Assembly: GCF_900188485.1 (NCBI RefSeq) | Contig: NZ_FZPH01000016.1 | Coordinates: 148,804-212,803 of the forward strand | From: Asanoa hainanensis | Lineage (GTDB): Bacteria > Actinomycetota > Actinomycetes > Mycobacteriales > Micromonosporaceae | Reading direction: 5' to 3' | Length of the DNA stretch: 64,000 nucleotides | Shown: positions 52,301 to 59,834 of the stretch, piece by piece | How the letters are laid out: every line of letters begins with the position of its first letter | Numbering within the stretch: position 1 is the stretch's first letter | Translations under genes and position numbers: made by a program | The notes under the pieces: model-generated | What the model was told of the DNA's origin: nothing | Seen by the model: only the letters and a program-made list of their open reading frames with translations | Database searches by the model: none

Positions 52301-52486
52301 GAAGACGCCCGCGATCAGCACGGCCGCCACTCGCGTCGCGGAGAAGAGATAGAGCACCGGTGCCAACACGATGATGACCACGAGGTACGCCACGCGGGTC
52401 AGCGTCAGCAGCGGCACTCCCGCCCTTTGCCCGTAATTGTCCGCCTTATGCGCGGCGACGACTGTGAGGTCCGCCCCGTCCGGCAT
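49379..52486 (-). CDS. Membrane GGDEF-EAL protein with degenerate EAL domain
   Basis: A 1035-residue signalling protein. About ten membrane helices occupy residues 25-300. A GAF-like region and a PAS domain ([30 protein letters not shown]) follow. The GGDEF domain is intact ([12 protein letters not shown] near residue 645) with an RxxD inhibitory site (RNVD) five residues ahead, so it should make cyclic di-GMP. The EAL domain reads EGL for EAL, VDVFS for VNxS, ALDGYGTG for the DDFGTG motif, and QVAQGVH for AEGVE, so phosphodiesterase activity is doubtful. A roughly 57-residue Gly/Ser stretch interrupts it. The start at 52486 may be earlier than the true one, as an internal GTG near 52413 is possible. 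Confidence 0.9.
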   Translation of the reverse strand: MPDGADLTVVAAHKADNYGQRAGVPLLTLTRVAYLVVIIVLAPVLYLFSATRVAAVLIAGVFSVGMIILRITHGPARNRTGWILIAVAAALMTVGDAIFAVATTGVIEAAEFPGRTDLFFLLAYFPLAVGVLRLAGWRAYRSLPTIIDISLLSLAGSLLIWITVLRPGLTSEAESTFSISVAIASCVGYVAVLAAAIAALAAARGRGNVLVIAIGVAAFLVANLVFIRARVLDSWGVSVGAGFLLLASVVAAGVATFFPEREPPVARRSSRVLRPATLFTIAVGLLVAPTVLLVEATTGAVNTATAIGVIAAVEAVLVLARLGVSVAESRRRAARNAIARIGLRRLALAANEEEILAALRDALHGMLPPGARSGVRLARGDPVGGTTPGELVYPLDSRLTDVVADERDDAPRRTAYVTAPPRDLAEVHPSVVSLLDQAGVALARIDLAGRLNDQDRERFFQRIVSSSEEVILISREDRIEYVSPSADRMFGRDVHGDRFDDLVRTPAGDRRTWSDAENGREASISRPGGGGATVLVYRRDLRDDPTIRGVITTLHDVTAERELRRDLEHRATHDPLTGLANAALFRGSVREGQGEPDRAVLVVDVDDFKIVNDTFGHHVGDELLAIVAARITAGIRNVDLAARIGGDEFAVLLRAVDERTATEITRRISEALGQPASVAETLVNTRSSIGLALASVGDDDHTLLRNADTALYVAKAAGKGRWRQYTAGMPAPSRQRPEVRNRMAAALSAGELTLHYAPIVDLASGHVVGFEGLPRMADDGGPMSSAEIAKAADAIGRAAELGDWVLERALHDLPRLNGSGSGSGSGSGVGSSSSSGSGFGSDPGFGSASGSGASSGFSCGSSSGSGSGFGNGDGRFVGVDVFSRQLRQPDFADRVRRAIEAADADPRRLVLEIAEAELGEDTDRAWNQLDELSAAGVRVALDGYGTGTASLSHLRQPAIDVIKLDASFLADAGSPRSRQLLAAITDLAGTLRLEQVAQGVHDEAGCTTLRDLGCAYAQGPLFGPAVPVDVAETWR
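49866..50038. repeat. Hexanucleotide-rich Gly/Ser-coding stretch inside the EAL domain
   Basis: A run of GGAACC-type units on the plus strand codes alternating Gly-Ser on the leftward gene, interrupted by phenylalanine and one cysteine. It lies between PRLN and the RFVGVDVF strand of the EAL domain. Confidence 0.85.
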
Positions 52487-52517
52487 GGCTTGGGCGGCGT
52501 GCGGCGTTACCCCTCAC

Positions 52518-53633
52518 GTGCCGGATATCGACGTCGTGGTGATCGGGGCAGGTCAGGCCGGGCTTTCCAGCGCGTACCACCTGCTCGGTTCGGGCCTGAG
52601 TCATGTCGTGCTGGACGCCAACCCGGGTCCCGGCGGCGCCTGGCAGCACCGTTGGCCGAGCCTGCGGATGGCGACCGTACACGGGATCTTCGGCCTGCCC
52701 GGCATGCCCTTCGACCCGCCGGCGCCGGACGAGCGGGCCGCCGACGCGGTGCCCGCCTACTTCGGGGCCTTCGAGCGCCGGTTCGGGCTCGAGGTGCGGC
52801 GGCCGGTCAAGGTTTCTGCGGTGCGGCCCGGCGACCGACTGCTCGTCGAAACCGACCACGGCATCTGGCGTACGCGCGGACTGATCAACGCCACCGGCAC
52901 GTGGACCAGGCCGTTCTGGCCCGTGTACCCAGGTCAGGAGACGTTCCGCGGCCGGCAGTTGCACACCGTCGACTACCCCGGCCCGGAGGCGTTCGCCGGC
53001 CAGCGGGTCGTGGTCGTCGGCGGCGGCACGTCGGCCGTGCAGACCCTGCTGGAGCTCGCCGAAGCCGGAGCGCACACCACCTGGGTCACCCGCCGGCCGC
53101 CGGTCTTCCGCGAGGGACCTTTCGACGAGGAGTACGGCCGAGCCGTGATCGCCAAGGTCGAGGCGCGGGTCAAGGAGGGGCTGCCGCCACGCAGCGTGGT
53201 CAGCGTGACCGACCTGCCGTGGACGCCGCAGATGGCGGCCGCGCAGGAGCGCGGGGTGCTGGTCCGCCGGCCGATGTTCGAACGCGTCGTACCCGATGGC
53301 GTGGTCTGGGCCGACCGCACCCGGCAGGACGCCGACGTGATCCTCTGGGCCACCGGCTGGCGGGCGGCGCTCGACCACCTGGCGCCGCTGCGGCTGCGCG
53401 GCGAGGGTGGCGGCGTCGTCATGGACGGCACCCGGGTGGTCGCCGATCCCCGGATCCACCTGGTCGGCTACGGGCCGTCAGCGAGCACGGTCGGGGCGAA
53501 CCGCGCAGGGCGCGCCGCCGTGCGGGAACTGCGAGCGCTGCTCGGCTCAGCCCACCCGGGCGTGGCCGGCGGTGCGGAGCAGGAACTCGGCGTTGCTGCC
53601 GGTCCGGGCGAGCTGGTCGAGCAGCTGCGGTAG
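52518..53633 (+). CDS. FAD-dependent monooxygenase (flavin-containing monooxygenase-like)
   Basis: A 371-residue flavoprotein. FAD is bound by VVIGAGQAGLSSAYHL at the N-terminus and NADP by VVVVGGGTSAVQTLLEL near the middle. A mid segment GTWTRPFWPVYPGQETFRGRQLHTVDYPGPEAF is typical of class B monooxygenases and YhhX-like putrescine/cadaverine-type proteins. Substrate is unknown. GTG 52518 is chosen since the Rossmann fold starts immediately. The last 87 bases overlap the end of the convergent rho gene, so the last 29 codons may be a stop-codon-loss extension. Confidence 0.85.
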   Translation: MPDIDVVVIGAGQAGLSSAYHLLGSGLSHVVLDANPGPGGAWQHRWPSLRMATVHGIFGLPGMPFDPPAPDERAADAVPAYFGAFERRFGLEVRRPVKVSAVRPGDRLLVETDHGIWRTRGLINATGTWTRPFWPVYPGQETFRGRQLHTVDYPGPEAFAGQRVVVVGGGTSAVQTLLELAEAGAHTTWVTRRPPVFREGPFDEEYGRAVIAKVEARVKEGLPPRSVVSVTDLPWTPQMAAAQERGVLVRRPMFERVVPDGVVWADRTRQDADVILWATGWRAALDHLAPLRLRGEGGGVVMDGTRVVADPRIHLVGYGPSASTVGANRAGRAAVRELRALLGSAHPGVAGGAEQELGVAAGPGELVEQLR

Positions 53634-54836
53634 GGACTGCACGGTCTCCCGGCCGGCGAGCGCGCGGCGCAGCAGGTGCACGGCGGCCAGCTCGTCCGGG
53701 GGCATCAGCAGGTGCTCGTTGCGCGTACCGGACTGGTTGAGGTCGACGGCCGGGAAGATCCGCCCGTCGGCGCTGGCCCGGTCGAGGGTGAGCTCGGCGT
53801 TGCCGGTGCCCTTGAACTCCTCGTAGATCAGGGTGTCGCCGCGCGAGCCGGTGTCGATCAGCGCGCTCGCGATGATGGTCAGCGAGCCGCCGCCGTCGAC
53901 GGCGCGGGCCGCGCCGAGCAGCCGCTTGGGCGGGGCGAGGGCAGAGGCGCCGACACCGCCGGACAGGGTACGGCTGTTGCCGCCGGCCGTGTTGTTGTAG
54001 GCGCGACCGAGCCGGGTCAACGAATCCATCACGATCACGACGTCGCGACCGAGCTCGACGAGCCGCTTGGCCCGCTCGATGGCGAGCTCGGCGACCGCGG
54101 TGTGGTCCTGGGCCGGGCGGTCGAACGGCGAGGCGATGATCTCGCCCTTGACCGACCGCCGCAGGTCGGTGACCTCCTCGGGCCGCTCGTCGATCAGCAG
54201 CACCATTACGTGGCACTCGGGGTTGTTGCGCAGGACCGACTGCGCGATCGCCTTGAGCACGATCGTCTTGCCGGCCTTGGGCGGTGACACGATCAGCGCC
54301 CGCTGCCCCTTGCCGATCGGCATCACGAGGTCGATGACCCGGGTGGTGAGCAGGCGGGGGTCGGTCTCCAGGCGGAGCCGCTCGTGCGGGTGCACCGGGG
54401 TCAGGTCGTAGAAGTCCGGGCGCCGGCGGGCCTGTTCCGGGTCGCGGCCGTTGACGGTGTCGACGGTCTCGACCGGGCGGGGGCGGTTGCCCTGCGGCTT
54501 GCTCTGACCGCCCTGGCGTCCGCCGGGCTTCTTGTTGTTCTGGCCGTCACCGGCGCGCAGGGTGCCGACGATCCGGTCGCCGGGACGCAGGCCGAGCCGG
54601 CGGACCAGCGGCGGGGGCAGATAGGCGTCCTGCGGCCCGGGCGCGTAGCCCTGGGTCCGCACGAAGTACTGGTCGCCGCGCTGGTCGACGATCCCGTCGA
54701 CGGGATCGGCGCCGGCGGGCGTCTCTTGTGGAGCATTGGGGGTAGCGCGCACGCGCGTCTCCTCGTGGGATGTAGTCGCTCCCGAATGACGTGCGTTCGG
54801 AAACGGTCGAGATCGATCGGGCGTCGCCTCGATCAT
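53547..54836 (-). CDS. rho: Short Rho-type transcription terminator
   Basis: A 429-residue hexameric ATP-dependent RNA translocase. A shortened cold-shock-like RNA-binding domain (residues about 45-100, DQYFVRTQGYAPGPQDAYLPPPLVRRLGLRPGD) and a basic Gln/Asn/Lys-rich linker precede the ATPase. Walker A is SPPKAGKT (185-191), Walker B VVIVMDSLTRLGRAYN, and the Q-loop and R-loop regions follow. Actinobacterial Rho is usually over 600 residues with a long Arg/Asp-rich insert, so this is either a short lineage form or a second copy. ATG 54836 follows GGGAGG at six bases. The 3' end overlaps the monooxygenase gene. Confidence 0.88.
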   Translation of the reverse strand: MIEATPDRSRPFPNARHSGATTSHEETRVRATPNAPQETPAGADPVDGIVDQRGDQYFVRTQGYAPGPQDAYLPPPLVRRLGLRPGDRIVGTLRAGDGQNNKKPGGRQGGQSKPQGNRPRPVETVDTVNGRDPEQARRRPDFYDLTPVHPHERLRLETDPRLLTTRVIDLVMPIGKGQRALIVSPPKAGKTIVLKAIAQSVLRNNPECHVMVLLIDERPEEVTDLRRSVKGEIIASPFDRPAQDHTAVAELAIERAKRLVELGRDVVIVMDSLTRLGRAYNNTAGGNSRTLSGGVGASALAPPKRLLGAARAVDGGGSLTIIASALIDTGSRGDTLIYEEFKGTGNAELTLDRASADGRIFPAVDLNQSGTRNEHLLMPPDELAAVHLLRRALAGRETVQSLPQLLDQLARTGSNAEFLLRTAGHARVG

Positions 54837-55070
54837 GAACGGCCTCCCGGGGGGCAGCGGAAAAGCTGCGCACATCCACGGGGGTGTCGTGCTGTGGGTG
54901 ACAACGCGACAGCCGAGGGCAGATCGCCTTGGCCTGGCTGAACGGTAGCGCGCTCCCACTACACACCGCAAGCACCTAGGAAAATCCCCTTACGGGTGGG
55001 GTTGGCACTACCACGGATCCGGTTGGCCGCCGGATCGAGTCGCGGCGCCGCCGAACCTAGCGTCGAGAGC

Positions 55071-56273
55071 ATGACCGCGACGGTATCCCTCACCCCGGTC
55101 GCCGCCACCGGAATCCAGCGTGAACGGGCCATAGACGGCCTGCGGGCACTGGCGATCCTCGGTGTCGTGTGTGGACATTGGTTGGTCGGCGGGCTCAGCC
55201 CGGGCACCGCCGGCGGGCTCGTCGTCGACAGCCCCCTGCGCGCCGCCGCCTGGCTCGCGCCCATGACCTGGGTGCTCCAGATGCTCGGCGTGTTCTTTCT
55301 CGTCGGCGGGTACGCGGCCGGCGCCTCGCTGACCCGGTGGCGCTCCGGCGGCGGCACCGACCGGGCCTGGCTGCGGCGGCGGTTCCTGCGCCTGGCGTGG
55401 CCCGTGGTCGCCGCCGTCGCGCTGGTCACGGCCGCCCTGCCGCTGGCCGCGCTGGCCGGTGCCGCGCCGGCTACGCTGCGCACCTGGGCGGTGCTGCTGG
55501 TGCAGCCGTTCTGGTTCATCGGCATCTACGCGGTGGTGACGGCGCTCACCCCGGTGGCGATGTGGCTGGACCGGCGCTGGGGCTGGGCGGCGGCGCTGCC
55601 GCTCGCGGGGGCGGTCGCGGTCGCCGACGTGGCGCGCTACGGGCTGCACGTCGTGCCGGACTGGGCCGGTTACCTCACGGTCGTACCCGCGTGGATGTTC
55701 ACCTATCAGCTCGGTGTGGCGTGGGCCCGCGGCGGCATCACCCGGACCACCGCGTGGCGGCTGCTGCTCGGCGGCGCCGCGCTGTTCGCGACCCTCGTGG
55801 TCGTGTTGCGGTATCCCGCCAGCATGGTGACCGTGCCCGGCTCCGGGCGCTCGAACTCCAACCCGCCGTCGCTGCTGGTGCCGGCGCTGGCGGCGGTGCA
55901 GTCGGGCGCGGCGATCCTGCTCCGCGAGCGGTTCGACCGGCTGCTGCACCGGCACAGCGGGCTGTGGACAGCGGTCGCGGTGCTCAACCTGTGCGCGATG
56001 ACCATCTTCTGCTGGCACCAGACGGCGCTGGTCGCGGTGTCCGCCGGCGCGGCGCGGCTGGGCTCGTTCGCGGGGCTCACCGACGCGCCGACGTCCGGTC
56101 ACTGGGTCGCGGAGCGGCTCGGCTGGTTCCCGGTGCTGGCTGTGGCGCTCGGGCTGCTGGTCGCGCTCGTCCGGCGGTTCGAGCGGCCGGCCGCGGTGGT
56201 CACGGGGCGCCACCGGGCGTTCGCGGTTGCTGTCGCGGCGGCCTTCACGGCGTACCTCGTCCTGGTCTATTGA
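55071..56273 (+). CDS. Acyltransferase-3-family membrane protein
   Basis: A 400-residue integral membrane protein with about ten helices. It opens with IQRERAIDGLRALAILGVVCGHWLVGGL, the family signature with the catalytic histidine. WMFTYQLGVAWARGG and MTIFCWHQTALVAVSA are later family segments. It probably O-acylates a wall or surface glycan or an antibiotic. TAGCGT ends seven bases before ATG 55071, suggesting a leaderless transcript. It diverges from rho with 234 bases between starts. Confidence 0.85.
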   Translation: MTATVSLTPVAATGIQRERAIDGLRALAILGVVCGHWLVGGLSPGTAGGLVVDSPLRAAAWLAPMTWVLQMLGVFFLVGGYAAGASLTRWRSGGGTDRAWLRRRFLRLAWPVVAAVALVTAALPLAALAGAAPATLRTWAVLLVQPFWFIGIYAVVTALTPVAMWLDRRWGWAAALPLAGAVAVADVARYGLHVVPDWAGYLTVVPAWMFTYQLGVAWARGGITRTTAWRLLLGGAALFATLVVVLRYPASMVTVPGSGRSNSNPPSLLVPALAAVQSGAAILLRERFDRLLHRHSGLWTAVAVLNLCAMTIFCWHQTALVAVSAGAARLGSFAGLTDAPTSGHWVAERLGWFPVLAVALGLLVALVRRFERPAAVVTGRHRAFAVAVAAAFTAYLVLVY

Positions 56274-56360
56274 TCCTGTTCTGCGGCGTGCCGCCCTCGC
56301 GTTCAACTACTCTTCGTGTGCTTATTTACACGTTGCGTCGTTGTTTTCTCGGGGGTCGGA

Positions 56361-57647
56361 ATGGCGCGTTGCTACGCGGCGCTGATGGTGCTGGTCGCCT
56401 TGGTCGCGCCGGCCTCCCCCGCTTCGGCCGGTCCACCCTCGCGCCCTGCCGACCTCGTGTGGATGCCCGCCGGTGACGGGATCTTCTCGGTCGACGCCGC
56501 CATGCGGACCGTCCGGTACCGGTCGTGCTCGGTCGACACCGGGCGCGTCTACAACCCGACGATGCGGGTCGCCGGCGGTTTCGCGAGCGGGCGGATCACG
56601 TACGAGGGGACTGCTTATCGGTTCCGGGTGCCGCTGGTCGGGCGCTCGACCGGTTTCCTGTCGGTCGGCCGGCGGGAGTTGACCGGGCCGACGGTGACGA
56701 GCCCGCAGCCGCCCACCTCGCCTTCACTCGGTCGCCGGCTGCGCCCTCTGGCTGCCAAGCTGCAGGCCATCGTGGACGCGGCGCCGGTGACCGCGGGCGT
56801 GTCGGTGCGCGACCTGTCCGGCCGGTATGGCGAGCAGCAGGTCTCGGTGGCCGGGCGCTTCCGGCCGAAGGCCGCCAGCCTGATCAAGCTGTGGGTGATC
56901 ACCGAGCTCATGCGCCGCATCGACTGCGGGCAGGCGGCGTACACGGACACGGTCCTGGTCCTACCCACGGATGTCGTCGGAGGCACCGGAGAGCTCCAGC
57001 ACGAGACGTTCCCGCAGAACGTGACTTTGTTTCGGCTGGCGCAGTACACGATCAAGTACAGCGACAACACGGCGACGAACGTGCTGATCGACTATCTCGG
57101 CGGGTTCGGGCCGGTCAACGCGCTCGCGGACTCGATGAACCAGACCGAGACGGTGCTGGCGCGCAAGATGCTGGCGCCGGCGCCGCCGGAGAACTTCACG
57201 TCACCGGACGACGTCATCTCGCTGCTGGGGGCGGTCTGGTCCGGCAACGTGCTGCGCCAGGTCAACCGTGATCTGCTGTTGAGCTTCATGCTGGAACAGA
57301 CGCTCAACAGCAAGATTCCCGCGGCGCTGCCGTCCGGGGTGCCGGTCGCGCACAAGACCGGCGAGCTGGTCGACGTGTCGCACGACGTGGGTTACTACCT
57401 GATCCCGGGTACGGAGATCGCGGTCGCGTTCCTGACCGCGGGGCCGGAGGAGCTCGGGGCGGAGACGGTGCGCGAGCTGGCGCGGGCGGTCTACGACTAT
57501 GTCGCGTCGCCGCCGCCTGTTGGGGGGCTGCCGATCACCGGGCCGCCGCCGGTCGTGTCGTTGTCGTTGGTCGGCGGGCTGCTGGTCGTCTCGGGCCTCG
57601 CGCTGGTGGTCGTTTTCAGGCGTAGAGGGGTCCGGACAGGTATTTGA
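56361..57647 (+). CDS. Sortase-anchored serine hydrolase of the class A beta-lactamase fold
   Basis: A 428-residue surface protein. The signal peptide ends ASA-G. The N-terminal 115 residues form a beta domain. The catalytic domain has S173-x-x-K176 (SLIK), S234-D-N236 and K332-T-G334, the three penicilloyl-serine motifs. The C-terminus holds LPITG (390-394), a hydrophobic helix and RRR, a sortase sorting signal. It may be a beta-lactamase, D,D-carboxypeptidase or wall hydrolase held in the peptidoglycan. ATG 56361 follows GGGGGTCGGA. No sortase gene is in the window. Confidence 0.88.
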   Translation: MARCYAALMVLVALVAPASPASAGPPSRPADLVWMPAGDGIFSVDAAMRTVRYRSCSVDTGRVYNPTMRVAGGFASGRITYEGTAYRFRVPLVGRSTGFLSVGRRELTGPTVTSPQPPTSPSLGRRLRPLAAKLQAIVDAAPVTAGVSVRDLSGRYGEQQVSVAGRFRPKAASLIKLWVITELMRRIDCGQAAYTDTVLVLPTDVVGGTGELQHETFPQNVTLFRLAQYTIKYSDNTATNVLIDYLGGFGPVNALADSMNQTETVLARKMLAPAPPENFTSPDDVISLLGAVWSGNVLRQVNRDLLLSFMLEQTLNSKIPAALPSGVPVAHKTGELVDVSHDVGYYLIPGTEIAVAFLTAGPEELGAETVRELARAVYDYVASPPPVGGLPITGPPPVVSLSLVGGLLVVSGLALVVVFRRRGVRTGI

Positions 57648-58355
57648 GTCCACTGTCGACCTGGATGGTGACCACACGTTGGTTCCGCGCCGCGAGTTGC
57701 TGAGCGGCGGCGAGGTTGGCGCCGGTGGACGGGCCGCTGAAGATGCCATGGTCTTTGGCCGCCCGGCGCGCGGTGGCGAACGCCTCGGCGTCGGGGACGG
57801 CGATCACCTCGTCGAAGTCGTTCTTGCTCAGCTGCGGCGGCCAGTAGCCGATGCCGCCGCCCTCGATGTGGTGGGTCCCCGGCGCTTGCCCGGACAGGAC
57901 CGCGGACTCGGCGGGCTCGACAGCGACCCTGCTGGCGTGCGGCAGGCGTTCCCGGATCGCCCTGGCCGCGCCCAGGAAGGCGCCGGCCGCACCGACGTAC
58001 TCCCGCCGGGGCTGTGGATCAACTCGACGTCGGCCCCGAAGGCCCGCATGGTCCTGATCTTCTCGTCAGCGAAGGCGTCGGAGGACACGATCTTGAGCGG
58101 GTACCCCTTGACGGCGCAGACGAAGGCAAGCGAGGACCCGGTGCTGCCGCCGGTGTACTCGACCACGGTCTGCCCTTGTTGAAGGCGCCCGTCCCGCTCA
58201 GCGGCCTCGATCATCGCGAGCGCCATCCGATCCTTGTACGACCCGGTCGGATTAGCGGCCTCGACCTTGACCCAGACCTCGCCTGCGCGCCCACCAAGAT
58301 CGAGCGCGACCAGCGGAGTGCCTCCGATCGCCCCCAATCCACCCTTTTCCCCCAT
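57616..58355 (-). pseudogene. Broken PLP-dependent cysteine synthase-like gene
   Basis: The 5' part (from ATG 58355 with GGAGGGGGC) codes GGTPLVALDLGG, the PLP lysine region NPTGSYKDRMALAMIEAA, and VVEYTGGSTGSSLAFVCAVKGYPLKIV. Near 58000-58010 the frame changes and continues as REYVGAAGAFLGAARAIRERL to VDSGLKYLSGPLYA. The usual 50-60 residues between the two blocks, including the QFNN region, are absent. A frameshift plus a deletion indicates a dead gene. Its 3' end overlaps the serine hydrolase gene by 32 bases. Confidence 0.75.
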
Positions 58356-58459
58356 TGCCCCCTCCAGCCCCTCGACACCGTGGACCACACGAAACACGCA
58401 GCCCGCCCGTGCGCTACTCTGTAGCGGCTGCCATGCGGGACGCAACACCCCGCCGGCAA

Positions 58460-58533
<74 letters not shown>

Positions 58534-58539
58534 CAGCGT

Positions 58540-58580
58540 GAGGGTTTCCGCAGGTCAACGACTTGCGGAAGCCCTCTTTT
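58540..58580 (+). terminator. Intrinsic terminator after tRNA-Pro
   Basis: AGGGTTTCCGCA (58541-58552) pairs with TGCGGAAGCCCT (58564-58575), with one T/G wobble, over an 11-base loop. CTTTT follows directly. This is a good Rho-independent terminator for the tRNA transcript. Confidence 0.85.
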
Positions 58581-58621
58581 CATAGCTCGGCATCGATGTC
58601 AGGTCTAGCACGCCGCTGCCA

Positions 58622-58644
58622 GACCCCTTGACTCGGAGTTAAAC
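58622..58644 (+). repeat. tRNA anticodon-like segment before the integrase gene
   Basis: GACCCCTTGAC (58622-58632) is the exact inverse complement of GTCAAGGGGTC in the tRNA (58498-58508). CTTGACT (58627-58633) also repeats the tRNA segment 58487-58493 and the similarity continues partly through 58644. This could be part of an attachment-site arm. Confidence 0.5.
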
Positions 58645-58648
58645 GACC

Positions 58649-59608
58649 ATGCCGACCATCGACATCCGTAAGATCACCGCCGGTCTGTCCCCCACCTGGT
58701 CCGGCTACCTGCGCGACTGGGACCGCACCCTGCGCGCCGCCAACCACCCGGAGACCACCCGCTACAGCTACCTGCTCGCCGCCGCTCAGCTCGGCCGCTA
58801 CCTCGCGACCGAGTGCGACGAGTTCGACGCCCCTCAGGCCGCCGACGACCCGTGCCTGGTCGCCCGCGGCCACGTCGAGGACTTCCAGGCGTGGATGGTC
58901 GACACCCGGTCCGCGTCCACAGCGCTAAACAAGCACAAGAGCCTGCAGCAGTTCTTCAAATGGCTCACCGTCGACGAGGAGGCCATCCGCCGCTCACCGA
59001 TGGACCGAGTCCGCCAGCCCAAGACACCCGAAAAGCTGGTGCCTGTCCTCACCGCCGAGGACACCCGCAAGCTACTGGCCGCCTGCGCGAGCTCGACGTT
59101 CGTGGACCTGCGGGACCAGGCCCTCATCCGCCTGTTCTACAACACCGGCGGACGCCTGGCTGAAGTCGGGAACCTCATGCTCGACGACCTCGACCTACAC
59201 GCCGACACCGTCCGATTCCACGGCAAGGGCGCCAAGGACCGCCGGGTCCGGATCGGACCCCGGACCGGTCGGGCGATCAGCCGATACCTGCGAGCCCGAT
59301 CGAACCGCCGCGGTGCCGAGCTGCCGCACCTGTGGCTGTCCGCCCGCGACGCCTGCCGCCTCGAACCGAACGGAATCAAGATCCGCCTCAAGCAGCTCGG
59401 CACCGCGGCCGGGGTGGCGAACGTGCACGCCCACCGGTGGCGGCACAGCTTCGCTCACGAGTGGAAGCTGGCCGGCGGCGACACTGGCGACCTGATGCTG
59501 CTGCTCGGCTGGTCATCCGACGACATGCCCCGTCATTACGGCGCCAGCGCGGCAGCCGAGCGCGCGCAGCAAACTAAGGCGCGCCTCGCCATCGGCGAAC
59601 GGGTCTGA
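58649..59608 (+). CDS. int: Tyrosine recombinase/integrase
   Basis: A 319-residue XerC/D-like site-specific recombinase. A SAM-like core-binding domain spans residues 15-115. The catalytic domain has R169 in GGRLAEV, K193 or K196 in GKGAKDRR, H262 and R265 in HRWRHSF, and the nucleophile Y297 in RHYG; the second histidine position is a tryptophan in LGWSSDD. It starts 115 bases after tRNA-Pro, the standard position for an element integrated at a tRNA. A CGGAG ribosome site lies 11 bases before ATG 58649. It might move the caspase-containing island. No excisionase is found. Confidence 0.9.
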   Translation: MPTIDIRKITAGLSPTWSGYLRDWDRTLRAANHPETTRYSYLLAAAQLGRYLATECDEFDAPQAADDPCLVARGHVEDFQAWMVDTRSASTALNKHKSLQQFFKWLTVDEEAIRRSPMDRVRQPKTPEKLVPVLTAEDTRKLLAACASSTFVDLRDQALIRLFYNTGGRLAEVGNLMLDDLDLHADTVRFHGKGAKDRRVRIGPRTGRAISRYLRARSNRRGAELPHLWLSARDACRLEPNGIKIRLKQLGTAAGVANVHAHRWRHSFAHEWKLAGGDTGDLMLLLGWSSDDMPRHYGASAAAERAQQTKARLAIGERV

Positions 59609-59834
59609 CGGGATGCGGGGGACGGGTGGCCCCGCCGAGGGCTTGGAGGCTCGGTCACGTCGGCTGTCCTACGACGCGGACGACGCGGGGTGCCTAGCGG
59701 CGACGCAGAGCCACGCGCGTCGCAGGGCCAGGCACATCCTCGACGAATCTGACCAGCGGTTCGAACGCGCGCCGCTTCGGGGGTTGCACCGGGAACCGGC
59801 CGAGCGGCCGCCTCCGCCGAGCGCTATTTATTAC

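Noticed and set aside
59609..59834. Short rightward ORF after the integrase as an excisionase
   Set aside because: The frame at 59613-59855 gives an Arg-rich peptide with no HTH and it runs into the caspase gene.
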